Shown here piece by piece: positions 1 through 7,850 of a stretch of 63,546 nt of DNA (position 1 is its first letter; the number at the start of each line of letters is the position of its first letter). The notes beneath the pieces are model-generated. The model was not told where the DNA came from, made no database searches, and saw only the letters and a program-made list of their open reading frames with translations. The position numbers were made by a program, and so were the translations under genes. Source of the stretch: JBBIPZ01 sp037442505 [NCBI: Deltaproteobacteria bacterium] (GTDB lineage Bacteria; CALINM01); the NCBI GenBank assembly GCA_037442505.1, contig JBBIPZ010000008.1, positions 14,740 through 78,285 of the forward strand, written 5' to 3'.

Positions 1-55
1 GCTGTCACCTACCTTTGTTCCATTTTTATCTTCTTCTACTTTTACTGGAAAGTTT
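1..55 (-). repeat. Left-edge 55-base copy of an intragenic fliK repeat
   Basis: Bases 1-55 are identical to 316-370 and the match stops at base 56 (g against a). The two copies are 315 bases apart, so they stay in frame and give an 18-residue direct repeat in FliK. An exact 55-base overlap at a sequence end is typical of a k=55 assembly graph break. Confidence 0.95.
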
Positions 56-1161
56 GTATTTATATTACCTTTATTAAATTCATTGCTTTGACCAACCGTT
101 ATCTTTTTATCTTCAGTGAAAATTTGAGAAATATCTTCTATGGTTTCGCTTACAGGATTATTTTTATCTATCTGTTTAACATTACAAGCTTCTTTTGACG
201 TATCGATATTCATAACATCTAACGATATTCTATCTGACGTCAAAAATTCTGGATTTATTTTTGCTTTTGTGGTTTTTACTTCATAATTATTTTCCTTAAT
301 CAATTTTAAATCAATGCTGTCACCTACCTTTGTTCCATTTTTATCTTCTTCTACTTTTACTGGAAAGTTTAATTTATCTCCTACAATGTGTCTATCTTCT
401 TTAAAATCTCTCAAAGTATTAATGTTTTCTTCTTTTGTCTGATTATAATTTCTTGTCTTTGTATTATCCAAATTTTCAGAATTCTCGAATTTTTCATTTT
501 GCTCACTAAGATTAAACTTTTGGAACAATTCCGTTTTTTTAACAGGAGTTTCAACAGATTTATTCGAAGTTAATTCTTCGACAATATTAGATTTGTCATT
601 TAATAATATATTTCCATCACTGGAAATTTGTTTTGTTGATATTTCAGGAAAAACCTGCAAGTTATTCTTTGAATTATTAAAAAGATTTTCAATATTTTTT
701 TTATCTACTAAAATAGCTCGATTATCACCTGAAAAATTACAATATTTCTGGTTATTTTCAAAATTTAGTTCTTTATCAGTATTTTCGGGCAGTTCTATAT
801 TATTTGTTTTATAATGAAGTTTTACAATTAAGGGCAAACTAATTTGGTTTAAACAGATACTTTCGATAAGATTTAATAAAGTTTCTTTATCAGAATCTAT
901 TTCTTCGAATGAAGTATTTTCATCACTTGTTTCTTTTGTGCTATTTTCTTCCTGTTGCATTATACTCTCTTTCAAATCTTTTTTTAAAACTTTTTCCAAC
1001 CCCTTTAGAACGTCTTGTCCTTCTGAGCTAAGGTTGCTCTCGCCCACAATCATTTGTAATACTTGAGAAAAAAGTTGCTGGTTGTTTACATTAATATCTT
1101 GTTTCAACTCTTTATTACTTAAAAAGTTTATCAAAATATCTAACTGTAAAACATTCATCAT
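1..1161 (-). CDS. fliK: Flagellar hook-length control protein FliK, N-terminal part (runs off left edge)
   Basis: The minus-strand frame is open for 387 codons from ATGATG at 1161 to base 1, with no stop. The visible part is a low-complexity hydrophilic sequence rich in Asn, Lys, Glu, Ser and Asp, as in the N-terminal ruler region of FliK; the conserved C-terminal domain would lie outside. FliK is exported by the flagellar secretion system, measures the hook and switches substrate specificity at FlhB. The call rests on position after motE/fliJ and on composition, since no signature motif is in view. A 105-codon repeat (copies at 316-370 and 1-55) encodes NFPVKVEEDKNGTKVGDS twice. There is no Shine-Dalgarno; a sigma-54 promoter ends 12 bases upstream. 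Confidence 0.75.
   Translation of the reverse strand, partial: MMNVLQLDILINFLSNKELKQDINVNNQQLFSQVLQMIVGESNLSSEGQDVLKGLEKVLKKDLKESIMQQEENSTKETSDENTSFEEIDSDKETLLNLIESICLNQISLPLIVKLHYKTNNIELPENTDKELNFENNQKYCNFSGDNRAILVDKKNIENLFNNSKNNLQVFPEISTKQISSDGNILLNDKSNIVEELTSNKSVETPVKKTELFQKFNLSEQNEKFENSENLDNTKTRNYNQTKEENINTLRDFKEDRHIVGDKLNFPVKVEEDKNGTKVGDSIDLKLIKENNYEVKTTKAKINPEFLTSDRISLDVMNIDTSKEACNVKQIDKNNPVSETIEDISQIFTEDKKITVGQSNEFNKGNINTNFPVKVEEDKNGTKVGDS
316..370 (-). repeat. Internal copy of the 55-base fliK repeat
   Basis: Identical to bases 1-55. It encodes NFPVKVEEDKNGTKVGDS within FliK. After this copy the protein continues IDLKL; what follows the edge copy is outside the window, so the full repeat length and copy number are unknown. 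Confidence 0.95.
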
Positions 1162-1172
1162 GTCGGAATTAT

Positions 1173-1188
1173 ATCAACTATTATGCCA
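1173..1188 (-). promoter_or_regulatory. Sigma-54 promoter of fliK
   Basis: Minus strand reads TGGCAT-AATAG-TTGAT, matching TGGCAY-N5-TTGCW except A for C in the -12 pair. The -12 position is base 1174, so transcription should start at about 1161-1163, on or next to the fliK ATG at 1161. No other gene start lies nearby. See the leaderless-mRNA finding. Confidence 0.8.
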
Positions 1189-1276
1189 GCATTATTTTGA
1201 TGATTTTTTCCAATTTTTTCAATAAATTACTTGACAAGATAGAACTAAAAGGAGTTTACCTTAATAGGAAAGTTTT

Positions 1277-1732
1277 TCATTGAACAGGAAAATTTTTCAC
1301 TGTTAAACCTAACTTTTCTGTTAAAGATACTGCTTTTTTAGTTTCCATTTCTGACAAAATATTTCCAGCTTTCTTATTATTCATTTTTAGCAGTATTCTT
1401 ACAGCAAGATCTTCGTTTATATTTGATAATTTTTGAGCAGCATCTTTTGATGGCATAACTTCGTATATTTTTACAATGTTATCTATTCTTTCATTTTTTA
1501 TATCTTGAAGTTTCTTTATTAAGCTTTCTATCTTTGATAATATCTGTATATTTTTTTCAATACGTGCATCTATATCTTTTTTTAGTTGCTCTAATTTCTC
1601 CTGTTCTCTTTTAAGCTCCAATTCTTCATTTATTATATTTAGGGGTTTTATGTTATCAGTTTCTCTTTTGGTCTCTGCAAAAAGGAAATTTACAAAAGCA
1701 AAAAATAATATAAAAGTGATTATTCTTTTCAT
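1277..1732 (-). CDS. motE: MotE-like periplasmic flagellar protein (MgtE N-like domain)
   Basis: 151 residues. Residues 1-19 form a signal peptide ending FLFAE. A coiled coil rich in Lys/Glu spans about 30-85, followed by a helical MgtE intracellular-N-like domain (IYEVMPSKDAAQKLSNINED, then LLKMNNKKAGNILSEM). This architecture matches MotE, described in rhizobia as a periplasmic chaperone for a motor protein and common at the end of fliF-fliJ operons in many phyla. Its start overlaps the fliJ stop by 4 bases (ATGA), so it is translationally coupled. The family call is solid; the exact role in this organism is inferred. Confidence 0.8.
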   Translation of the reverse strand: MKRIITFILFFAFVNFLFAETKRETDNIKPLNIINEELELKREQEKLEQLKKDIDARIEKNIQILSKIESLIKKLQDIKNERIDNIVKIYEVMPSKDAAQKLSNINEDLAVRILLKMNNKKAGNILSEMETKKAVSLTEKLGLTVKNFPVQ

Positions 1733-2166
1733 TTTCCACCAAACCTGGAAAGGAACAGAAAATCAATTTCCTTTTGTTCCCTGTGATTTTCTATTTTTTT
1801 CTTCTCTTCTATAATTTTATCAAGAAGTTTTTCAAGAACTTTCTCATCTTTATATGCTTCTACAAGATTTTCCCTTATAATTTTCACTTCCTTTGTTCTT
1901 TCAGATATAACTTTTTTTTGTTCTTTTATACTCTTACTTATATGAGAAAAGTATTTGTTATACAAATCAATCTCACCAATGTTCAATATGTTTTTTCTAA
2001 TCCCATCTTCATATCTTTTTTTATGTTCTTTAAATAATTCCTCAAGTGTTTTTAAATATTCTTTATCTGACTCAAGTAAATCGTAAACCTCTTTTAGACG
2101 AACTTCTAATTCCTCTTTTCTAATCTTCTTTAATTCTAAAAGTTTGTCAACTGTTTTCTTTGTCAT
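1729..2166 (-). CDS. fliJ: Flagellar export chaperone FliJ
   Basis: 145 residues, nearly all charged coiled coil (repeated Lys/Glu heptads from residue 5 to 135), the usual size and shape of FliJ. FliJ is a soluble part of the flagellar type III export apparatus; it sits in the FliI hexamer and helps couple ATP hydrolysis to export through FlhA. Sequence identity in FliJ is always low, so the call depends on length, coiled coil and position directly after fliI, whose end it overlaps by 20 bases. Confidence 0.85.
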   Translation of the reverse strand: MTKKTVDKLLELKKIRKEELEVRLKEVYDLLESDKEYLKTLEELFKEHKKRYEDGIRKNILNIGEIDLYNKYFSHISKSIKEQKKVISERTKEVKIIRENLVEAYKDEKVLEKLLDKIIEEKKKIENHREQKEIDFLFLSRFGGK

Positions 2167-3493
2167 TTTCTACTCCACTTAATAACAAATAGAGCACCTG
2201 GATACTATCATTTAAATCAGCTTTTGTATCGATATCTTGTTTTAAATAAGCCTTCAATTTGTCGATCATCTCTATTGAAAAATCGGCTTTTGGATTACTA
2301 CCCTTTTTGTAAGCACCTAAATTTATCATATCTTCAAATTTTTTATAAGTTGCATACGTTTCTATAAATTTGCCAGCCACTTTTTTATGCCTCTTTTCAA
2401 CAATATCTGGCATAACCCTGCTTATAGAAGACAATATATCTATTGCAGGATAATGCCCCTCCATAGCAAGATCTCTCGACAAAACAATATGACCATCTAA
2501 AATGGAACGGGCAGCATCTCCTACTGGATCGTGAATATCATCCCCTTCTATTAAAACCGTATACAAACCTGTAATAGAACCTTTATCTTCTGATGTACCT
2601 GCTCTTTCAAGCAACCGAGGGAATAAAGCAAAGACAGATGGTGTGTAGCCTTTCGTAGTAGGTGGTTCACCAATAGCAAGTCCTATTTCTCTTTGTGCCA
2701 TAGCAACACGTGTTAAAGAATCCATTAAAAGTAAGACATCTTGCCCTTGTTCTCTAAAATATTCTGCTATTGCAGTTGCTGTGAAGGCAGCCCTCACCTT
2801 TGATAATGGAGGATTATCAGAAGTTGATACCACTACTACTGATTTTTTTAAACCTTCATCGCCAAGATCCCTTTCAATGAATTCCCTAACCTCTCTTCCG
2901 CGCTCCCCAATAAGAGCAATAACTGTAACGTCTGCCTTTGTATACTTTGCAATCATCCCTAAGAGCACACTTTTGCCAACTCCACTTCCAGCCATAATAC
3001 CTATTCTCTGGCCTTTACCACAAGTAAGAAGTCCATTGATAGCTCTGATTCCCAGATCAAGAGGTTCAATAATTCTTTTTCTTTTAACAGGATTAGGAGG
3101 TAAATTGAATAAAGGATAATTAACTCCAGAAACATCCCCTTTATTATCTATAGGAATTCCATTATGATCAATAATACGTCCAATTATGCTATGTCCAACT
3201 TTTATACAGACTTTTTTACCGAAAGATATTACTCTACTTCCTGGCCTTATTTTCGAAACATCCCCTAAAGCCATCAATAAGACCTGATTTTCTTTGAAAC
3301 CTACAACTTCAGTATCCACATATTCACCAGCATCGGACAAAATCCTGCATGTCTCGCCAATACTAGCCTTTATTCCAGATGCTTTTATGATAATCCCCGT
3401 TATCTCCTCTATTTTACCGTAAACTATGAGAGGATCAACTTCTCTAATAACTTTTATACACTTCTCTATTTTATTCTGTTGTAAGAGCTTCAT
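2147..3493 (-). CDS. fliI: Flagellum-specific ATPase FliI
   Basis: 448 residues, normal for FliI. The F1-beta-like core is complete: Walker A GSGVGKS at about 169-175, the ALIGERGREV segment at about 193-202, Walker B VLLLMDS at about 253-259, and the GEPPTTKGYTPSVFALFPRL stretch typical of FliI/YscN. The protein hydrolyses ATP at the cytoplasmic face of the export gate and unloads substrates with FliH and FliJ. The start overlaps the end of fliH by 23 bases. Confidence 0.97.
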   Translation of the reverse strand: MKLLQQNKIEKCIKVIREVDPLIVYGKIEEITGIIIKASGIKASIGETCRILSDAGEYVDTEVVGFKENQVLLMALGDVSKIRPGSRVISFGKKVCIKVGHSIIGRIIDHNGIPIDNKGDVSGVNYPLFNLPPNPVKRKRIIEPLDLGIRAINGLLTCGKGQRIGIMAGSGVGKSVLLGMIAKYTKADVTVIALIGERGREVREFIERDLGDEGLKKSVVVVSTSDNPPLSKVRAAFTATAIAEYFREQGQDVLLLMDSLTRVAMAQREIGLAIGEPPTTKGYTPSVFALFPRLLERAGTSEDKGSITGLYTVLIEGDDIHDPVGDAARSILDGHIVLSRDLAMEGHYPAIDILSSISRVMPDIVEKRHKKVAGKFIETYATYKKFEDMINLGAYKKGSNPKADFSIEMIDKLKAYLKQDIDTKADLNDSIQVLYLLLSGVENDKENS

Positions 3494-4148
3494 TTACACA
3501 ACGTTCTATTATTTTTAGTTGTTCTTCTATATCTGTAACAATAACCTCTTTTACACCTATAATAACAGGTCCGTATACAGGGACAGATGGGTCTACATCC
3601 AGATTTAATTCCATGTCATTTGAAAAAAGCTTAATTTTGTTTTTAATAAAAAAATCATATAATGCAGGATTTAATTTTATAGTCAATTTATCGATTATCT
3701 CTATTTTTCTTATTGCTTCCATAACTATATTGAGCATTATCTCTGGTTTTATTGACAGTTCTGTCATTATTATTTTTTTTGCAATTTCAATGGCAAGTGT
3801 AATAATTTTGGGCTCAATTTCTTTAACTATATTGTCTTTTAATGATGCAAGATTTTTGTATATTTCTTCGATCCCGGACAAAAAAACATTTGCTTTACTT
3901 ACGCCTGCTTCAAAACCAGCTTTTTCTCCTGATATAAACCCTTTGTCAAAAGCTTCTTGCTCTTTGCTTGATATATGATTTTCTAAATCTTGAGCACTAA
4001 ATATAAAATTTTTTTCAACATTTTCCATTTGTTCATGACTGGACTCATCTTCGTCCTTTATTTCATTAAAAACTTGTTCTTCTTCAAAATTGGGCATTCT
4101 AAATATTATTACTTCAGTATTTTTTAAGTCTTTTGTTTTAACTAACAA
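3471..4148 (-). CDS. fliH: Flagellar assembly protein FliH
   Basis: 225 residues. An acidic N-terminus and coiled coil lead to a V-ATPase-E-like C-terminal domain (LAIEIAKKIIMTEL, LKLNPALYDF region), as in FliH, the negative regulator and tether of FliI. I place the start at TTG 4148 because AAAGGAGGAG lies 8 bases upstream, inside the end of fliG. A longer frame from TTG 4172 would begin upstream of that Shine-Dalgarno. The overlap with fliG is 11 bases, so coupling is likely. An ATG at 4097 is possible but lacks a comparable ribosome site. Confidence 0.88.
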   Translation of the reverse strand: MLVKTKDLKNTEVIIFRMPNFEEEQVFNEIKDEDESSHEQMENVEKNFIFSAQDLENHISSKEQEAFDKGFISGEKAGFEAGVSKANVFLSGIEEIYKNLASLKDNIVKEIEPKIITLAIEIAKKIIMTELSIKPEIMLNIVMEAIRKIEIIDKLTIKLNPALYDFFIKNKIKLFSNDMELNLDVDPSVPVYGPVIIGVKEVIVTDIEEQLKIIERCVNEALTTE

Positions 4149-5121
4149 ACTGTTCTCCTCCTTTACCTGCAAGTACTATTTTCCCTTCTTGTTCTAATTT
4201 TCTCGCAACTTTTACAATATTTTGCTGTGCCTTTTCGACATCAGAAACTCTAACGGCACCACGAACTTCCATTTCTTCTTTTAATATCTGTGCAGCTCTT
4301 TGAGACATATTTTTAAAAATCTTTGTTTTTAATTCTTCTGAAGCTGTTTTTAGAGCAAGAACAAGGTCATCGTTACTAACCTCTTTAAGTAAAGTCTGAA
4401 TACCTTTATCATCAAGATTTACTAGATCGTCGAATAAAAACATTAGCTGTCTTATAGACTCTGCTAACTTTCCATCCTCTTCTTCAACCTTTGCTAATAT
4501 ATTTTCTTCAACTGTCCTATCAATATTATTCAATATTTCAGCAACCATCTTAGTACCCCCTATTTTCTTTCCTTTTCCCACGTCTATCTGACCTGCCAAT
4601 ACTTCATTGAGTTCCTCGATAGCACTTTCGGGAATCCTTTCAATTTTTGCAATCCTTAGGGTTACATCTGCTTTAAGATTGTCTGGTAATGAAGCAAGTA
4701 CAGCAGCAGCTTGAGGAGGATCAAGCAGGCATAATACCAATGATATAGTTTGGGGGTGTTCATTCATTAAAAAATTTGTTAATGTTTTGGTATCTACAAA
4801 TCTCAAGGAATCAACGGCACTTTCTACAGATGCCATCTCCATAACCCTTTCTGCGTATTCATCTCCTAAAGTCTTAGATAATACTCTTTTAACAAAATCG
4901 CTTCCACCTATTACAACATTTCCCTCGCCTATCTTTTGCCAGATATCTTCTATAATTTTATTAGTTTCTTCATTGCTTAAATTATGAAGTTTTGTCATAG
5001 AAGCTGTAATTTTACCAATAGTTTTAACATCCAAAAATTTTAGTATCTCAGCTGCTAATTCTTCACCTACCGTAAGCAAAAAAACTGCAGCTTTATCATA
5101 ATTACTTAAATTTGCTGACAT
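4138..5121 (-). CDS. fliG: Flagellar motor switch protein FliG
   Basis: 327 residues, typical length. The middle-domain signature EHPQTISLVLCLLDP is at about residues 117-131, and the C-terminal torque domain (FLFDDLVNLDDKGIQTLLKE) follows, with the charged residues that face the stator. FliG sits on FliF, carries the rotor charges and binds FliM. A good Shine-Dalgarno (GGAGAGG) precedes ATG 5121, directly after fliF. FliM and FliN, its C-ring partners, are not in this window. Confidence 0.97.
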   Translation of the reverse strand: MSANLSNYDKAAVFLLTVGEELAAEILKFLDVKTIGKITASMTKLHNLSNEETNKIIEDIWQKIGEGNVVIGGSDFVKRVLSKTLGDEYAERVMEMASVESAVDSLRFVDTKTLTNFLMNEHPQTISLVLCLLDPPQAAAVLASLPDNLKADVTLRIAKIERIPESAIEELNEVLAGQIDVGKGKKIGGTKMVAEILNNIDRTVEENILAKVEEEDGKLAESIRQLMFLFDDLVNLDDKGIQTLLKEVSNDDLVLALKTASEELKTKIFKNMSQRAAQILKEEMEVRGAVRVSDVEKAQQNIVKVARKLEQEGKIVLAGKGGEQFVS

Positions 5122-6696
5122 TTACCTCTCCTGCAAAAGCTGTTTTAGAAAGTTTGCAGCGTTTTCTGGATTTTTTTTAGCCCATTCAACAAGCTGATCT
5201 TTTGGGGAAGGTAACTCTTTCTTCTCAAATTTCGATATTGAAACTTTATCTTCTTGTGACGCCTGTATTTTATCTTTTATTTGGTTTGCCTTTAGAGTAT
5301 CATCTGATAACTTTTTCTCTATAAACAAACTCTTGAGTAAAGGTCTTAATACTAGGAAAATTACCATCAAAGCTACCAATAAAGGTGTAACATACTTCAT
5401 AAAAATGTCTATAATAACAGGTGCATATTGCTGGAATGTTGATTTGGTTGGCAAATCACTAAATGTTACCTCACTAAAAGGCATATTTACCACTTTTACA
5501 TCGTCACCTCGTTCCTGAGAAAAACCAATAGCTTTCTTAACTAAATCTTCATAATGCTTAATTTCTTCATCACTTCTAGGTACATACACTCGCTCTTTTT
5601 TGTTATTGTCCATCTTGTAATTACCATCAACTACAACCGCTATTGTTTGTCTCTTAACAATACCAGTTGGCGATATTATATGGCTGACTACTTTACTTAT
5701 TTCATAATTAACTATTTCATTTTGTTTCTCTGTTTGTCCTTGAGAAAGAAAAGCTGGTGACTGAACAGCTTTTGTAGGAAGATTAGAATTTACACCTGGT
5801 ACTCCACCAGCACCACCAACATCAGATTTTTCAGCAATTTTTTGTGTACTTCTTATTACTTGCCCTTCTGGATCATACCTTTCTTCTGTTTTTTCTATCT
5901 TGGTAAAATCTATATCCACTGTTGCTTTAGCTCTAACCTTTCCTACCCCCACAATAGGCTCTAAAATACTAATAACACTTAATTCGACCTCCTTTTCAAA
6001 ATTTTTCTGGTATTCTAATTGGCTGCTACTTAATGCTGATAGCTGATCCTTTTGCTTTGTTAACATCTCACCAGTACTGTCCACAATTGTGACATCTTTT
6101 GGACTAAGTCCTTCTACACTACTTGATACAAGATGAACTATGCCTTGAATCTGATTTTCAGTTAATTTTTTACCGGTCTTCAACTTAAGTAAAATTGAAG
6201 CACTTGGATTTGTTTTCTGCTCTATAAAAACTGTTTTTTCTGGTATTACGAGGTGTACTCTTGCATGCTCTATTTCACTTAAAGCCATGATGGTTCTTGT
6301 TAATTCTCCTTGCAAGGCTCTCTGGTAATTGAGCTTCTGGACAAAGTCTGTAGTTCCAAAATCAGTTTTATCAAAAAGTTCAAATCCTACACTACCACCA
6401 GTCGGTACTCCTTGTGCAGCCAGCTGAATTCTTGTTTCATAAACTTTATCTGAAGGAACAAGAATTTTTTCACCTTCAATTTTATATTTGATCTTTTTTT
6501 CTTTAAGCTTCTGTATTATTAATCCCGAATCTTCTTGGCTTAAATTGGTAAATAGTATTTGATACTGCTCTCTCTGCATCCAAGCAAAAGAAAAAATAAT
6601 ACAGGCAATAGATAAAAGGGCAATTGCTATGATTAGTATCTTATTTTTTGTAGGTCTTGCTTTAAAATTTTCAACCACTGATACGATATTAGGCAT
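5122..6696 (-). CDS. fliF: Flagellar MS-ring protein FliF
   Basis: 524 residues. One transmembrane segment lies at about 20-38 (IIAIALLSIACIIFSFAW) and a second at about 430-450 (PLLVALMVIFLVLRPLL), flanking the periplasmic ring-building motifs. RBM-like stretches include LTRTIMALSEIEHARVHLVI and PSASILLKLK. The C-terminal cytoplasmic tail that binds FliG ends at residue 524. FliF forms the inner-membrane MS ring around the export gate. ATG 6696 has an AAAGGGG ribosome site and the gene abuts fliG. Confidence 0.97.
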   Translation of the reverse strand: MPNIVSVVENFKARPTKNKILIIAIALLSIACIIFSFAWMQREQYQILFTNLSQEDSGLIIQKLKEKKIKYKIEGEKILVPSDKVYETRIQLAAQGVPTGGSVGFELFDKTDFGTTDFVQKLNYQRALQGELTRTIMALSEIEHARVHLVIPEKTVFIEQKTNPSASILLKLKTGKKLTENQIQGIVHLVSSSVEGLSPKDVTIVDSTGEMLTKQKDQLSALSSSQLEYQKNFEKEVELSVISILEPIVGVGKVRAKATVDIDFTKIEKTEERYDPEGQVIRSTQKIAEKSDVGGAGGVPGVNSNLPTKAVQSPAFLSQGQTEKQNEIVNYEISKVVSHIISPTGIVKRQTIAVVVDGNYKMDNNKKERVYVPRSDEEIKHYEDLVKKAIGFSQERGDDVKVVNMPFSEVTFSDLPTKSTFQQYAPVIIDIFMKYVTPLLVALMVIFLVLRPLLKSLFIEKKLSDDTLKANQIKDKIQASQEDKVSISKFEKKELPSPKDQLVEWAKKNPENAANFLKQLLQER

Positions 6697-6707
6697 AATC
6701 TACCCCT

Positions 6708-6995
6708 TTATACTTGCATTCTCATAATTTCTTCATAGGCACTAATTAATTTATTTCTGATCTCTACCATTGTTTGAAAAGATAAATCAGCTTTCTCAAT
6801 CGCCAAAATAGCCTGAGTAATATTGCCTCCGGTTGTTAACTCTTTTAGTGCCTTTGCTGTCTCTCCTTGAATATCAGATATTTTTTCAATGGCTTCATTT
6901 AAGATATTGCCAAATCCTTTGTCAAAAGATTTATTTTGAGAATTATTTATGGATTGTAAGGTGTTTATAGCATTTGTAATCTTTATGTCAGCCAT
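6708..6995 (-). CDS. fliE: Flagellar hook-basal body protein FliE
   Basis: 95 residues, the standard FliE size. The C-terminal half is conserved (LAIEKADLSFQTMVEIRNKL followed by SAYEEIMRMQV). FliE joins the MS ring and export gate to the proximal rod and is one of the first exported subunits. It lies between flgC and fliF with gaps of 2 and 11 bases, the usual flgB-flgC-fliE order. Confidence 0.96.
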   Translation of the reverse strand: MADIKITNAINTLQSINNSQNKSFDKGFGNILNEAIEKISDIQGETAKALKELTTGGNITQAILAIEKADLSFQTMVEIRNKLISAYEEIMRMQV

Positions 6996-6997
6996 TG

Positions 6998-7402
6998 CTA
7001 GTACCTCCCTAATTCCAATGTCTTAAGAATAATATTTTTCGTAATATTAAAGGCAGAAATATTTGCTTCATAAGTTTTACTTGCCATTATCATATTAACC
7101 ATTTCTTCTAAAATGTTTACATTTGGTAATGTTACATACCCCTGAGGATCTGCATCAGGATGACCAGGCTCATATATTTTATTAAAAGGAGCATTATCAT
7201 CAATTATATCAGCAACAGTAACACCTTGTAGATTTTCTTTTATATTAAAAGGCTTAAAAATAACATCTTTTCTTTTGTAAGGCCCACCTTCAGATGTCCG
7301 CGTAGAATTAACATTTGCCATATTTGAAGCTATTATGTTCATCCTAATTCTTTGTGCTTCTAATGCAGAAGCAGTTACTTGGAAAACAGACCAATCAGAC
7401 AT
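6998..7402 (-). CDS. flgC: Flagellar proximal rod protein FlgC
   Basis: 134 residues. The N-terminus has the rod/hook heptad signature (ALEAQRIRMNIIASNMANVN) and the C-terminus ends NMIMASKTYEANISAFNITK, both hallmarks of FlgC. The protein is exported and polymerises in the periplasmic rod. It follows flgB with a 5-base gap in the same operon. Confidence 0.97.
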   Translation of the reverse strand: MSDWSVFQVTASALEAQRIRMNIIASNMANVNSTRTSEGGPYKRKDVIFKPFNIKENLQGVTVADIIDDNAPFNKIYEPGHPDADPQGYVTLPNVNILEEMVNMIMASKTYEANISAFNITKNIILKTLELGRY

Positions 7403-7407
7403 AAGTA

Positions 7408-7776
7408 TTACCTCCCTCTTACTGCGTTTTTATACATTCTAAACTTTGTCCCTAAAAATGTTATTCCTGCCTGATAAACAAGGGCATTTTCAGTAAGCTT
7501 TGCCATCTCCTTATCAAGCTCCACATTGTTTTTATCTATCCACGGAGAAGTTTCTACAATTTTAATGTTTTCTTCAATACCTTCACTAACACCTGGCAAA
7601 TGCTCATGAGAAGTCTTTTCTAATTTAACAATCTCTTCTTGTAATATTGTTTTATAATCGATATCCTTTGCTAAATAACCTGGAGTTTCAGCGTTTGCGA
7701 TATTTGATGTTAAAATATCATTTCTTTTTACCAAAACATTTAAAAAGTTTTCTAAAACTTTAACATCTCCGTCCAT
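7408..7776 (-). CDS. flgB: Flagellar proximal rod protein FlgB
   Basis: 122 residues. The N-terminal motif LTSNIANAETPGYLAKDIDY and the C-terminal LTENALVYQAGITFLGTKF are characteristic of FlgB. It is the first gene of the flgB-to-motE operon. ATG 7776 is preceded by AGAGGGG and, about 27 bases upstream of it, the predicted start of a sigma-54 transcript, giving a conventional leader. Confidence 0.96.
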   Translation of the reverse strand: MDGDVKVLENFLNVLVKRNDILTSNIANAETPGYLAKDIDYKTILQEEIVKLEKTSHEHLPGVSEGIEENIKIVETSPWIDKNNVELDKEMAKLTENALVYQAGITFLGTKFRMYKNAVRGR

Positions 7777-7813
7777 ATACGCCCCTCTCTATAAATCTCA
7801 ATATAGAATATAT

Positions 7814-7829
7814 ATCAATAAGTGTGCCT
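7814..7829 (-). promoter_or_regulatory. Sigma-54 promoter of the flgB operon
   Basis: Minus strand AGGCAC-ACTTA-TTGAT, one mismatch at the first base of the -24 box and A for C in the -12 pair. Predicted transcription start is near 7803, leaving about 27 bases of leader with a Shine-Dalgarno before flgB. It separates the activator gene (ending at 7851) from the basal-body operon. Confidence 0.8.
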
Positions 7830-7850
7830 AAAATTTTATTCTTTGGAATG

